13,333 nt of DNA. Origin: Desulfobacteraceae bacterium UBA5852. Lineage in GTDB: Bacteria; Desulfobacterota; Desulfobacteria; Desulfobacterales; UBA5852. Below, one piece after another: positions 6,151 through 13,126 of the stretch. The stretch lies in assembly GCA_002432195.1 (NCBI GenBank), contig DJGG01000289.1, positions 37,517 to 50,849 of the forward strand, in the 5' to 3' direction. The notes under the pieces are model-generated. The model searched no databases, was not told the DNA's origin, and saw only the letters and a list, made by a program, of their open reading frames with translations. The position numbers and the translations under genes were made by a program. Numbering within the stretch: the first letter of the stretch is position 1; every line of letters starts with the position of its first letter.

Positions 6151-7533
6151 TCAGTCCCCCCGGGCCTGGGCCGCCAGCCGGTCCACCTTGGCCACGTAGC
6201 CCCGGATGTCGCACTTGCGTTCCAGGCCGCCGGCGGTCATGCAGCGAACCGTGCCGAAGACGGGCCGCTCGAACCAGGGCCGGTCGTGGAGACCGAAGAC
6301 CCACCCCACCCCGGCGTAGGAGTTGGGGTCCCGGCCGTCCAGGAAGAAGCGGTTGTTGAGCCAAAGGGCCGTGGCAAAGCCCTCCTGGGGGCTCGCGGAC
6401 CATTCCAGGATCTTCTTGCCCCAGTACATGCGCATGTAGTTGTGCATGAAGCCGGTGTGCACCATCTCCCGCATGGCCGCGTTCCAGTAGGGGTCATGGG
6501 TGGCGGCGGCGGCCAGGGTCCCGGGGTCGTAGCGGTGCTCCCGGGGGTCTCCGGCGTGGGCGGCCAGCGTCCGGCGGGCCCAGGCCGGAAGCCCCGCGAA
6601 CCGGTCGTAGTCCGGGCTGTAGTGGGTCCAGTTCACCGCCAGTTCCCGGCGCACGATCAGCTCCTCGAGGTAGGCCGCCCGGTCCGCCCCGATTCCCGTG
6701 CCGGCCTCCCGCACGGCCAGGGCCAGGGCCAGCGGCGAGATCTGGCCGAAGTGGAGGTAGGGGCTCATATGGGAGATGTCGTCGGTCTGGGGCTGGTTGC
6801 GGTGGCTCTCGTAATGCGCCAGACGCCGCCGGATGAAGGCGCCCAGGCGCCGGCGGGCCTCGCTGGGGCCGCCCTTGAAGAACCGCGTGACCGGGGGCAC
6901 TCCGCGGTCCAGCGACAATTCCCCCAGAAGGCCGTCCAGGTCGGTGAGGTCCAGACTCTCCAGACCCATCTCCAGGGAAGGGTTTTTCAGGCGTACTTTT
7001 TTGACGGGCCGCAGGAAGGTTTCAAGGTGCCTCTGGATCCGGGGCCGGATGGTGCGGGCCGCGTACTCCGCCTTGTCCGAAACCAGGGCCACGGGCACCA
7101 CCACGTCCCCTTCCACCTGGAAGACCCGGCCGGGGGCTTGGGCGGCCACTTCCCGGCGCCAGGCCCGCTGGTGGCGGGTGTAGCCCACGTCGCAGACCAC
7201 GGCCCGGGCGCGCCGGGCGAGCTGAATGGCCACCACCGCCGGGTTCCCTCGGCGCACCACCAGCCGGATGCCCCGCCGGGCCAGCGCCGCGCGGGTTTCG
7301 ACCAGCCCCTCCAGCATGAACCGGTAGTGGCGCAGGTTGGCCTCGGGGTAGCCGTCCGTGAGGCCGAAGCCCGCCACCAGGGGTAGTCCTGCGGCATTGG
7401 CCCGGGCGGCGGCGAACTCCAGGGCAGGGTTGTCCTCCGCACGCTGGGACTGCTGCATCCAGTAGAGGATGTAATCCCCCGCCGTCCGGTCCCGGTCGCT
7501 CAACACCGTAACCCGGGCCTCTTCCACGCTCAT
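6151..7533 (-). CDS. phr: Class II CPD photolyase (deoxyribodipyrimidine photo-lyase)
   Basis: This 460-aa protein uses blue light and FAD to split cyclobutane pyrimidine dimers in DNA. The N-terminal alpha/beta antenna domain is at about 15-180 (YILYWMQQSQR near residue 21). The C-terminal helical FAD domain (about 230-455) carries class II signatures: MSPYLHFGQISPL (256-268), ELIVRRELAVNW (291-302), the THDPYWNAAMREMVHTGFMH segment from 345, WLNNRFFLDGRDPNSYAGVG (391-410) and the GTVRCMTAGGLERK end. Tryptophans in this region (for example in YWGKKILEW) are suitable for the electron chain that photoreduces FAD. The ATG at 7533 is preceded by a GGGAAGGGGAAG-like site inside a 27-bp gap after the octaheme cytochrome gene, so the two are probably co-transcribed. 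Length is normal and no frameshift is seen. The symbol phr is generic for photolyases. Confidence 0.95.
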   Translation of the reverse strand: MSVEEARVTVLSDRDRTAGDYILYWMQQSQRAEDNPALEFAAARANAAGLPLVAGFGLTDGYPEANLRHYRFMLEGLVETRAALARRGIRLVVRRGNPAVVAIQLARRARAVVCDVGYTRHQRAWRREVAAQAPGRVFQVEGDVVVPVALVSDKAEYAARTIRPRIQRHLETFLRPVKKVRLKNPSLEMGLESLDLTDLDGLLGELSLDRGVPPVTRFFKGGPSEARRRLGAFIRRRLAHYESHRNQPQTDDISHMSPYLHFGQISPLALALAVREAGTGIGADRAAYLEELIVRRELAVNWTHYSPDYDRFAGLPAWARRTLAAHAGDPREHRYDPGTLAAAATHDPYWNAAMREMVHTGFMHNYMRMYWGKKILEWSASPQEGFATALWLNNRFFLDGRDPNSYAGVGWVFGLHDRPWFERPVFGTVRCMTAGGLERKCDIRGYVAKVDRLAAQARGD

Positions 7534-7560
7534 GGGCGCTTCCCCTTCCCGGACGCGGCC

Positions 7561-9066
7561 TCAATCCCCTGTCGCCTGGGCGCCCGCCAGGCGCCGCCGC
7601 AACTGATCCTCAAAATCGATGAGGGCCGAGGTGAGCTGGTAACGGCCGTCGGCGAAGACGCCATAATCCCCGCCCCCCCCCATGGCCGCGGCGAAGCGCA
7701 CGGTGTTGCCGTAGAAGAGCCAGGCGTCGCTCCAGCGCCGCTCCAGGGCTTCGTCGAAAGGATTGGCCTGCTGGTCGGGCCCCTGGGCCAGGCCCCGCTT
7801 CCAGGCCTCCTGCATCATGCCGGTGAGCACCCGCACGGATTCATTGCTGCGCTCGATGGTGTTGCGGTACCGGCGCCAGTGCCCCTCCACCCAGGCCGTG
7901 CCGTGGCACTGGCGGCAGGTCCCCTGCATGCTGGCGGTACGCGCCAACTGTTCCTCGGGGCTGATGAGGAAACCTTCGGCCAGGCCCCCGTCGAAGTCGG
8001 TGGGCAGGGGCTGGCCGTTCCGGTTGCGGATCACGCTGGTGTCCGGTGACATGGGCTGGGGATGGGCGTAGATCAGGCCGAAGATCCGCCAGGCCAGGCG
8101 ATCCTTCATCTCGTGGCTGCGCGCGGTCACCGTGACCCCGTCCGTGTTGACCACCAGGCTCACGTGACAGGCGGCGCAGGTGGGAGCCGTGAAATCGCGC
8201 CCCACGGTCCAGGGGACGGCCTGAAAATCCCATCCCCCGTGCATGGCCGCGTAGATGTTGCCGTGCTTGCTGGAGAGGTAGACTTTGTAGGCCGGCACAT
8301 CCGGCCCCACGTGGCATTCCATGCAGGTATGGGGCTTGCGGGCCATCTGGATGGAAAAGGCGTGCCGGGTGTGACAGGCGCTGCAGGCCCCCTTGCTGCC
8401 GTCCAGGTTGATCCGCCCCACGCCCTGGTTCGGCCAGCCGGCGATGATGGGGAACTCCAGCTCGCCGGCGTCCGTGTCGCGAACCTCGGTGCCCTCCACC
8501 TTGAGTTCGGTGCCGTGGCAGTAAAAGCACGCTTCGGCCCGGGTATCGGCGTCGGGGGGCTCAAAGCGCACGGCGGCACCGGCGATTCTGGGAGACCCCA
8601 GGATGGCCTGCTGCAGTTGCCCGTAGAGCGCGTTGTCGGCCAGGTTCCCCCGGGCGTGGGCCATGAGATTGCGGCCGTACTGGTCGGCCTCCACGGCGTG
8701 GCAGGTGCGGCAGTCCTCGGGGCTGACCACCAGGTGCACGTCGTGGCCGTTGTGCTCGAAGGTATCCGCATGGGCCGAGGGCCGCAGCCGGTGGCACTCG
8801 GCACATCCTACGGCCACGCCGGCCAGGGCATCGGGCACCTGCGTGGCGGACACCTTGCGGGCCAGGCCCTCCACGCCCAAGGCGGCCGCCGGAGTGACGG
8901 CGGCATGCCGGCTGGCGCGCCAATCCGCGACGATCCCGGGATGGATGGACTCATGGCAGTCGAGGCATTCCTGGGTGGCGTCGCTCACCGGCACTTCCGC
9001 ACTCCGGCCGGGGGCTGCGGCCAACAGGCAACACACAAGGCCGAACACAACGACGCGCAGCTTCAT
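7561..9066 (-). CDS. Octaheme cytochrome c of the hydroxylamine oxidoreductase (HAO) family
   Basis: This 501-aa exported protein starts with a Sec signal peptide (MKLRVVVFGLVCCLLAAAPG, cleavage near RSA-EV). It contains exactly eight CXXCH heme sites: CLDCH 34, CAECH 88, CRTCH 119, CFYCH 180, CSACH 228, CMECH 248, CAACH 297 and CRQCH 364. Heme spacing, the KPHTCMECHVGPD segment and the SKHG motif (267-270) match the HAO/octaheme family of periplasmic nitrogen-cycle enzymes, which oxidise hydroxylamine or hydrazine or, in relatives lacking the P460 tyrosine cross-link, probably reduce nitrite or hydroxylamine. Whether the cross-linking tyrosine is present cannot be decided without an alignment; candidates lie in the GDYGVFADGRYQL stretch near the C-terminus. 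No haoB, cycA or cycB partner is nearby, which argues against ammonia oxidation. The start is supported by GGAGG and a promoter at 9204-9232. Confidence 0.9.
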   Translation of the reverse strand: MKLRVVVFGLVCCLLAAAPGRSAEVPVSDATQECLDCHESIHPGIVADWRASRHAAVTPAAALGVEGLARKVSATQVPDALAGVAVGCAECHRLRPSAHADTFEHNGHDVHLVVSPEDCRTCHAVEADQYGRNLMAHARGNLADNALYGQLQQAILGSPRIAGAAVRFEPPDADTRAEACFYCHGTELKVEGTEVRDTDAGELEFPIIAGWPNQGVGRINLDGSKGACSACHTRHAFSIQMARKPHTCMECHVGPDVPAYKVYLSSKHGNIYAAMHGGWDFQAVPWTVGRDFTAPTCAACHVSLVVNTDGVTVTARSHEMKDRLAWRIFGLIYAHPQPMSPDTSVIRNRNGQPLPTDFDGGLAEGFLISPEEQLARTASMQGTCRQCHGTAWVEGHWRRYRNTIERSNESVRVLTGMMQEAWKRGLAQGPDQQANPFDEALERRWSDAWLFYGNTVRFAAAMGGGGDYGVFADGRYQLTSALIDFEDQLRRRLAGAQATGD

Positions 9067-9203
9067 GGCGGCCTCCTTCAGGGTTTTGGCGAGGATGGTC
9101 GGATGACAGCGGCAACCCGGCCGGACCCCGGCGCCGTTGCCGGACGGTTCGCCGACGGGGGCCCGCCGGTGTCGCCTGGTGGACTCTCACGGGCTGCGGG
9201 GGC

Positions 9204-9232
9204 AGTATCGCGCATTTCCAGGCGCCCGTCAA
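9204..9232 (-). promoter_or_regulatory. Promoter of the octaheme cytochrome-photolyase operon
   Basis: On the minus strand TTGACG (9232-9227) and GATACT (9209-9204) are separated by an optimal 17 bp. Transcription would begin near 9197, leaving a GC-rich leader of about 130 nt before the cytochrome ATG at 9066. Confidence 0.6.
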
Positions 9233-9333
9233 TTTCAGCGGGGGCTGGGGAGGCTGTCTGATCGGGATGTCGTCCGGGGTCCCGCCGGACCTGGAGACGG
9301 CAGCGAAGCCGCGCCGCGCTGCGATTCCGTTAC

Positions 9334-9353
9334 CCCCGGGCGGGCGCCCGGGG
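9334..9353. other. Perfect GC hairpin in the cytochrome upstream region
   Basis: CCCCGGGCG (9334-9342) is followed by two bases and then its exact complement CGCCCGGGG (9345-9353). Neither strand has a U-run after it. It sits in the non-coding gap 9067-9495, between the cytochrome promoter and the end of the upstream small gene, and may be a transcription roadblock or simply GC-rich palindrome. Apart from the cytochrome promoter (9204-9232) and the hairpin at 9444-9472, I see nothing else in this gap. Confidence 0.35.
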
Positions 9354-9443
9354 AGAGCGGCCACGGGTGGGGGTGGGGCCGCAGGCCGGTTGCGAAGCAC
9401 GCGCCTGGCTGCCGGGGGACTGGGCGCCCCGCGCCAAACGCAC

Positions 9444-9472
9444 GGGGAGCGACGCCTGCGGCGCCGCTCCCC
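9444..9472 (-). terminator. Probable terminator of the small helical-protein gene
   Basis: GGGGAGCG (9444-9451) pairs with CGCTCCCC (9465-9472). After one mismatch the stem continues with CGCC/GGCG around a TGC loop, giving 12 pairs in all. It starts 24 bp past the stop codon at 9496-9498. Only a short TTT follows on the minus strand, so it is a weak intrinsic terminator by the classical rule. Confidence 0.5.
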
Positions 9473-9495
9473 GCGAAATTACCGGTATGCCCCTG

Positions 9496-9807
9496 TCAGC
9501 CGGGGATGGAAATCGGGGCCCCCTTGCCCAGGGTGGTGTCGGCAGCGTCGTACCAGCTGCGCATATCCACATGGGCCTCATCGATCTCCTTGCGCATCGG
9601 GCTCCACTCCGTGGGGCATTCCGTGCGCAATTTTTCCAGGCGCGCCTCCATGTCGCTGATGGCCATCTTCAGATCTTCCACGTGGGGGCGCACTTTCTCG
9701 ACCTTCTCCGTGGGCAGGCCATCCATCTTGTGAATCAGGTCGTACATACGGGCTTTCCAGACCGTCAATTCCTGCTCCACGTTGCGGCAATAATCTTTGA
9801 TTTCCAT
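9496..9807 (-). CDS. Small charged helical (coiled-coil-like) conserved hypothetical protein
   Basis: This is a 103-aa cytoplasmic protein with no signal peptide or membrane segment. It is almost entirely charged helix with heptad-like spacing of hydrophobic residues (about 8-30 and 36-63). A WKARMYDLIHKMD stretch (17-29), TECPTEW (62-68) and a Pro/Gly-ended C-terminus follow. Two cysteines (C7 and C64) are present. It resembles small coiled-coil proteins I associate with sulfur- and metal-metabolising proteobacteria, but I cannot attach a function. The ATG at 9807 was chosen over the longer open frame because a perfect AAGGAGG precedes it by six bases. A near-consensus promoter 148 bp upstream suggests high expression. 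Confidence 0.8.
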   Translation of the reverse strand: MEIKDYCRNVEQELTVWKARMYDLIHKMDGLPTEKVEKVRPHVEDLKMAISDMEARLEKLRTECPTEWSPMRKEIDEAHVDMRSWYDAADTTLGKGAPISIPG

Positions 9808-9954
9808 GTTAACCTCCTTGTCTTGGGTAAACGCATGCATCCCATCCGGTGGGGTCAGCCGCAAACGTGCCTCTACATCCAATGGGTGCTCTGAATCGCG
9901 GGAAGATCGCAAATGAGAAAATGTGCGAGGCGTGCGTACTGAGCTGCTGCGGAG

Positions 9955-9982
9955 ATGATAAAACGGCGGGCAGGCGTGTCAA
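9955..9982 (-). promoter_or_regulatory. Near-consensus sigma70 promoter of the small helical-protein gene
   Basis: On the minus strand a perfect TTGACA (9982-9977) is followed after 16 bp by TATCAT (9960-9955), five of six matches. It lies just past the stop of the SDR gene. The leader to the ATG at 9807 is about 140 nt, and I recognise no riboswitch in it. Confidence 0.7.
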
Positions 9983-9994
9983 GGCGGGCAGGCG
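9965..9994. repeat. Two 12-bp direct repeats bracketing the -35 box
   Basis: GGCGGGCAGGCG occurs at 9965-9976 and again at 9983-9994, exactly 18 bp apart. The six bases between them are the reverse complement of TTGACA. One copy fills the promoter spacer and the other lies directly upstream, an arrangement suited to a regulator binding tandem sites. Confidence 0.65.
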
Positions 9995-9998
9995 AGCG

Positions 9999-11537
9999 TC
10001 ATTCCGGCCCCGGGCGGCAGGTCGTGTGGGTGGGCGGCCGATGGCGCCGGGGCGACCCCAGGAGCCGGCCTCCGGCCTGGATGGCCACGGCCGCCGCCAG
10101 GCGGCGGAAGAGCCACTCATGGACCGGCGCCAGGAGAGCGCCATAGGCGAGTCCCCCCAAGCCCCGGGGCAGGTAGCGGGAGACGAGCGTCAATTCGGTC
10201 CCTCCGGGGACACCCTGAATGCCAAACTCCAGCAGGGCCTCTCCCGGGGCCTTCATCTCGGCCGCCAGCACCAGGCGCCGGATGGGCTCCAGCTCCAGGA
10301 CCCGAAAGAAATCCACGGCATCCCCCACGCGCAATTCCGTGGGGCTGCGCCGGCCGCGGGAAAGCCCGGGCCCTCCGCACCACCGGTCCACCAGGCCCCG
10401 CAGGCGCCAGAGGCTGGGCGCGGCGTACCAACCCCGGGTCCCGCCGATGCCCTGGACCGCCTGCCAGACCCGCTCCGGGGAGGCGGCGGTGCGCACGCGG
10501 TAGCCGGTGCGCATGACCGTGCCGCCGGCGTAAGCCGCATCGCCGCAGGTCACCCACTCGGGGTGGTCGAGGCGTCCCGTGTCGTCCCGGCAGGCGTCCG
10601 CCAGTTCCTGGCGCACCCGCTCCAGGGCCCGCCGGATGGTCTCCCGACAGGTGCTCGGCCGCAGGGGGATCACCTCCCGAATGCGGTTGTCACGGCAGAC
10701 CACGGGAATGCTGAGGCCTTCGGTCAGGGGCTGGGCAATGGCGGCGGGAACGGGGGTGACGAGGTGGACCCACTTGGCGCTCAACCAGGGGGTAAGCACC
10801 GGCACGGTGAGCACCCGGCGGGGCGGCAGACCGGCTTCGGCCGCGTAGACGCGGATCAGGTCACGGTAGGTGGTCACCTCCGGGCCGCCGATGTCGAAGG
10901 TCTCCCCCGCGGTCCGCGGGGCCTCCAGGCAGCCCACGAGGTAGCCCAGCACATCGCGGATGGCGATGGGCTGACAGGGCGTGCGGATCCACCGGGGAGC
11001 GGTCATGACCGGCAGGCGCTCCACCAGGTAGCGCAGCATCTCGAACGAGGCGCTGCCGGCCCCCAGAATCATGGCCGCCCGCAGGCTGGTGAGCGGCACC
11101 GGCCCCGCCCCCAGAATGCCCTCCACCTCGTGGCGGGAGCGCAAATGTCGGCTGAGCCGCGGATGGCCGCCATCCCCCAGGCCCCCCAGGTAGACGATCC
11201 GCCCCACACCCCCGGCAACCGCCGCCTGCACCATGTGCCGGGCGGCCCGGCGGTCGGCCTCGGCATACGCCCCGGACTGGGCGATCATGGAGTGGATCAG
11301 GTAGAAGGCCGCCCCGCAGCCCTGGGCCGCCCGGCGGAAAGCCTCGGCGTCCAGGGCGTCGCCGGCCGTCACTTCCAGGTCCGGGTGGCGGCCCCAGGGC
11401 CGGCAGGCCAGCTTCTCCGGGTGGCGGACCATGGCCCTGACCCGGTAACCCCGCTGGAGCAGCAGGGGAATCAAGCGTCCCCCCACGTACCCGGTGCCGC
11501 CCGCCACCAGAACCGGTTTGGCCTTCAGGCTGTCCAT
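9999..11537 (-). CDS. YbjT-like atypical SDR with C-terminal DUF2867 domain
   Basis: This is a 512-aa protein. Residues 8-20 carry the NAD(P)-binding GGTGYVG motif (13-19) of atypical short-chain dehydrogenases/NAD(P)-binding epimerase-like proteins. YLGGLGDGG (116-124) occupies the usual active-site region, and the SDR part extends to about 300. Residues about 345-490 form a DUF2867 domain, a START/polyketide-cyclase-like fold that may bind a hydrophobic ligand. The last ~25 residues (RRHRPPTHTTCRPGPE) are a basic, low-complexity tail. I chose the ATG at 11537, with GGAGG 11 bases upstream, over the TTG at 11570. It follows the TudS/DUF1722 gene by 61 bp on the same strand, suggesting an operon. 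This domain pair is common near photolyase and DUF523/DUF1722 genes; the reaction is unknown. Confidence 0.85.
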   Translation of the reverse strand: MDSLKAKPVLVAGGTGYVGGRLIPLLLQRGYRVRAMVRHPEKLACRPWGRHPDLEVTAGDALDAEAFRRAAQGCGAAFYLIHSMIAQSGAYAEADRRAARHMVQAAVAGGVGRIVYLGGLGDGGHPRLSRHLRSRHEVEGILGAGPVPLTSLRAAMILGAGSASFEMLRYLVERLPVMTAPRWIRTPCQPIAIRDVLGYLVGCLEAPRTAGETFDIGGPEVTTYRDLIRVYAAEAGLPPRRVLTVPVLTPWLSAKWVHLVTPVPAAIAQPLTEGLSIPVVCRDNRIREVIPLRPSTCRETIRRALERVRQELADACRDDTGRLDHPEWVTCGDAAYAGGTVMRTGYRVRTAASPERVWQAVQGIGGTRGWYAAPSLWRLRGLVDRWCGGPGLSRGRRSPTELRVGDAVDFFRVLELEPIRRLVLAAEMKAPGEALLEFGIQGVPGGTELTLVSRYLPRGLGGLAYGALLAPVHEWLFRRLAAAVAIQAGGRLLGSPRRHRPPTHTTCRPGPE

Positions 11538-11598
11538 GGCACCGGAAACCTCCAAGCCCTGGCCGGGCAAAGCCTTCAGGAATGCCCCTGTGGGGCGT

Positions 11599-12549
11599 CT
11601 ACACGTGGTTGCGCAGTTTGAGCTCCACCGGATGCGGGTTCAGGTAGACCTGCTCCCGGAGGTAGGGCTGGTCGTACTTGCGCACATAGTGGTTGAACAG
11701 GGTGAGCGGCACCACCAGGGGCACCAGTTCCGCCCGGTAGCGCTCCAGGATCTCGAGGAGTTCCTGCTTCTCGTCGGCCGTGAGGTCCTGCTTGAAATAC
11801 CCCAGCATGTGCTGCAGCACGTTGGTGTTCTTCTTCACCGTGGTTTTGAGCCGCAGGGCATCCAGCAGCAACCCCTCGTAGTCGGCCTGGAGCCGGGCGC
11901 AGGGCCTCTGCCGCCCTCCCGCCGCCAGCCGGCCCATCTCCCTCAGGAGCACCGGGCTGTGGGCCATGAGGAGCAGCTTGTGCCGGCTGTGGAAATCCAC
12001 CACACGGCCCACGCAATTGCCGGGGGAACGGGCCTCGCGCCATCGCCGCAGGGTGAAGACTTGCTCGATGAAAGTCTCCCGCAGACGCGGATCGTTGAGG
12101 CGTCCCTCCTCCTCCACCGGTACCAGGGGGAAATGCTCCATGAACGCCCGGGCGAAGATCCCCACGCCCTTTTTTTCGGGCATGCCCGTGGCATTGTAGA
12201 CCTTGACCCGTTCCATGCCGCTGCTGGGGGAGTCGCTCTTGAAGATGAAACCGCAGAGGTCCTCCCCTTCCAGGGCTTTCAGCCTCCGGGCGGCCCAGTC
12301 CTGCATGCGCGCGGTGTGATCCACCCCGGTGCGCGTGGTCACCAGCCGCGGATTCCGCGGCTCCCCCACCAGGCGCAGCGTCTCCCGGGGAATTCCCAGG
12401 CCCACCTCCACCTCGGGGCACACCGGTACCCACTCCACGAACCGGCCCAGGGTGTCGGTGAGGAAACGGTCGCGTTTGTGACCGCCGTCCCAACGGACCT
12501 TCTCTCCCAACAGACAGGCGCTGATACCGAGACGTATGGGTGCGCTCAT
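11599..12549 (-). CDS. DUF523 (TudS-like) plus DUF1722 (YbgA) domain protein
   Basis: This 316-aa cytoplasmic protein has two domains. The DUF523 part (about 5-155) belongs to the family containing the [4Fe-4S]-dependent thiouracil desulfidase TudS. Two of the three cluster cysteines are visible: C12 in SACLLG and C44 in VCPEV. The third, usually in an SPSCG motif, is Ser here (SPSSG, 107-111), although C99 lies nearby in EDLCGFIF. The DUF1722 part (about 190-305) matches E. coli YbgA, encoded next to the photolyase gene phr. The start is supported by GGAGGGAG before the ATG at 12549. It is the first gene of a likely operon with the SDR-DUF2867 gene, and diverges from the PNPOx gene. Function of the fused form is not established; a link to light or DNA-damage responses is inferred from neighbours. 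Confidence 0.88.
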   Translation of the reverse strand: MSAPIRLGISACLLGEKVRWDGGHKRDRFLTDTLGRFVEWVPVCPEVEVGLGIPRETLRLVGEPRNPRLVTTRTGVDHTARMQDWAARRLKALEGEDLCGFIFKSDSPSSGMERVKVYNATGMPEKKGVGIFARAFMEHFPLVPVEEEGRLNDPRLRETFIEQVFTLRRWREARSPGNCVGRVVDFHSRHKLLLMAHSPVLLREMGRLAAGGRQRPCARLQADYEGLLLDALRLKTTVKKNTNVLQHMLGYFKQDLTADEKQELLEILERYRAELVPLVVPLTLFNHYVRKYDQPYLREQVYLNPHPVELKLRNHV

Positions 12550-12620
12550 GCTCGACTCCCTCCGGTTCCGAGGGGGTGTGGGTCGGCCGGTCAGCCGCCT
12601 TCCCCGCCCATGGTTGAATA

Positions 12621-12629
12621 TGGTAGAAT
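12621..12629 (+). promoter_or_regulatory. Extended -10 promoter of the PNPOx-fold gene
   Basis: TGG followed by TAGAAT (12624-12629) makes an extended -10 element. No convincing -35 exists 17 bp upstream, as is common for this promoter type. The start near 12636 leaves a 41-nt leader. Confidence 0.5.
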
Positions 12630-12676
12630 CGCGCCCCAGGTCAATCCCTCGACCCTCGCGCTGGGAGGCGTCCCCC

Positions 12677-13120
12677 ATGCTCCATCAAATGCGGCACATG
12701 ATCCAGGACCAGCGCTTCTGCGTGCTGGCCACCGCCGGGGACAACCGGCCCCACTGCTCCCTCATGGCCTATGCGGCCAGCCCCGACAGCTCGGAGATCT
12801 ATCTGGTCACCCACTTGGACACCCGCAAGTATGCCAACCTCCAGGCCAATCCCGTCGTCAGCCTGCTGATCGACACCCGCAGCGACCACCCCGGCATGGA
12901 TGGCCTTCGCGCCTTGACGATCACCGGGCGCCTGGCCCCCCCACCCGACCCCGGGGCCGAGGCGCATATCCGCCGCCGGTTCCTCCAACGCCACCCCGGG
13001 ATGGCCGCCTTTGCCCGGAATCCGCAGGTCCGCTGGCTCTGCATCCGGGTTACGGCCCTGCAGTTGCTGAATGGCCCGTCGGAGGCCCACCACGTCGACA
13101 TCGAAGCACCCGGAAGGTGA
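12677..13120 (+). CDS. Pyridoxamine 5'-phosphate oxidase-fold flavoprotein
   Basis: This is a 147-aa cytoplasmic protein. The pattern FCVLATAGDNRPHCSLMAY (14-32), followed by YLVTHLDTRKYANLQANPVV (42-61), is the classic split-barrel FMN-binding fold: the thr/arg-lys-tyr segment contacts the flavin phosphate and NP/V ends the strand. A further strand (LTITGRL, 80-86) and a C-terminal RWLCIRVTALQLL (119-131) complete the barrel. It is too short and lacks the C-terminal part of true PdxH, so it is better called a general PNPOx-like protein (possibly FMN-, F420- or heme-binding). The ATG at 12677 follows GGGAGG; the open frame upstream of it has no ribosome site. It diverges from the TudS/DUF1722 gene and ends 6 bp before the convergent EamA gene. 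Confidence 0.88.
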   Translation: MLHQMRHMIQDQRFCVLATAGDNRPHCSLMAYAASPDSSEIYLVTHLDTRKYANLQANPVVSLLIDTRSDHPGMDGLRALTITGRLAPPPDPGAEAHIRRRFLQRHPGMAAFARNPQVRWLCIRVTALQLLNGPSEAHHVDIEAPGR

Positions 13121-13126
13121 CCGGGC

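Noticed and set aside
5745..6152. GAGATCT and AGATCTC near the two ends of the 5723-6150 gap as termini of a larger element
   Set aside because: Only seven bases match and the core is a self-complementary AGATCT; similarity does not extend outward.
9180..9215. ACTGCCCCCGCA string on the minus strand resembling part of a cobalamin riboswitch core
   Set aside because: It overlaps the cytochrome promoter start region, and the rest of the B12 box and the supporting stems are not present.
8062..9261. Plus-strand open frame opposite the octaheme cytochrome
   Set aside because: It is a shadow of the eight-heme gene, continues through the promoter region and has no domain.
11538..11570. Alternative TTG start of the SDR gene at 11570
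   Set aside because: No well-spaced ribosome site; the ATG at 11537 starts right before the NAD(P)-binding fold and has GGAGG upstream.
9849..11621. 590-codon plus-strand frame opposite the SDR-DUF2867 gene
   Set aside because: Composition is Gly/Pro/Arg/His-rich without motifs; the opposite strand carries a clear NAD(P)-binding motif and a proper start.
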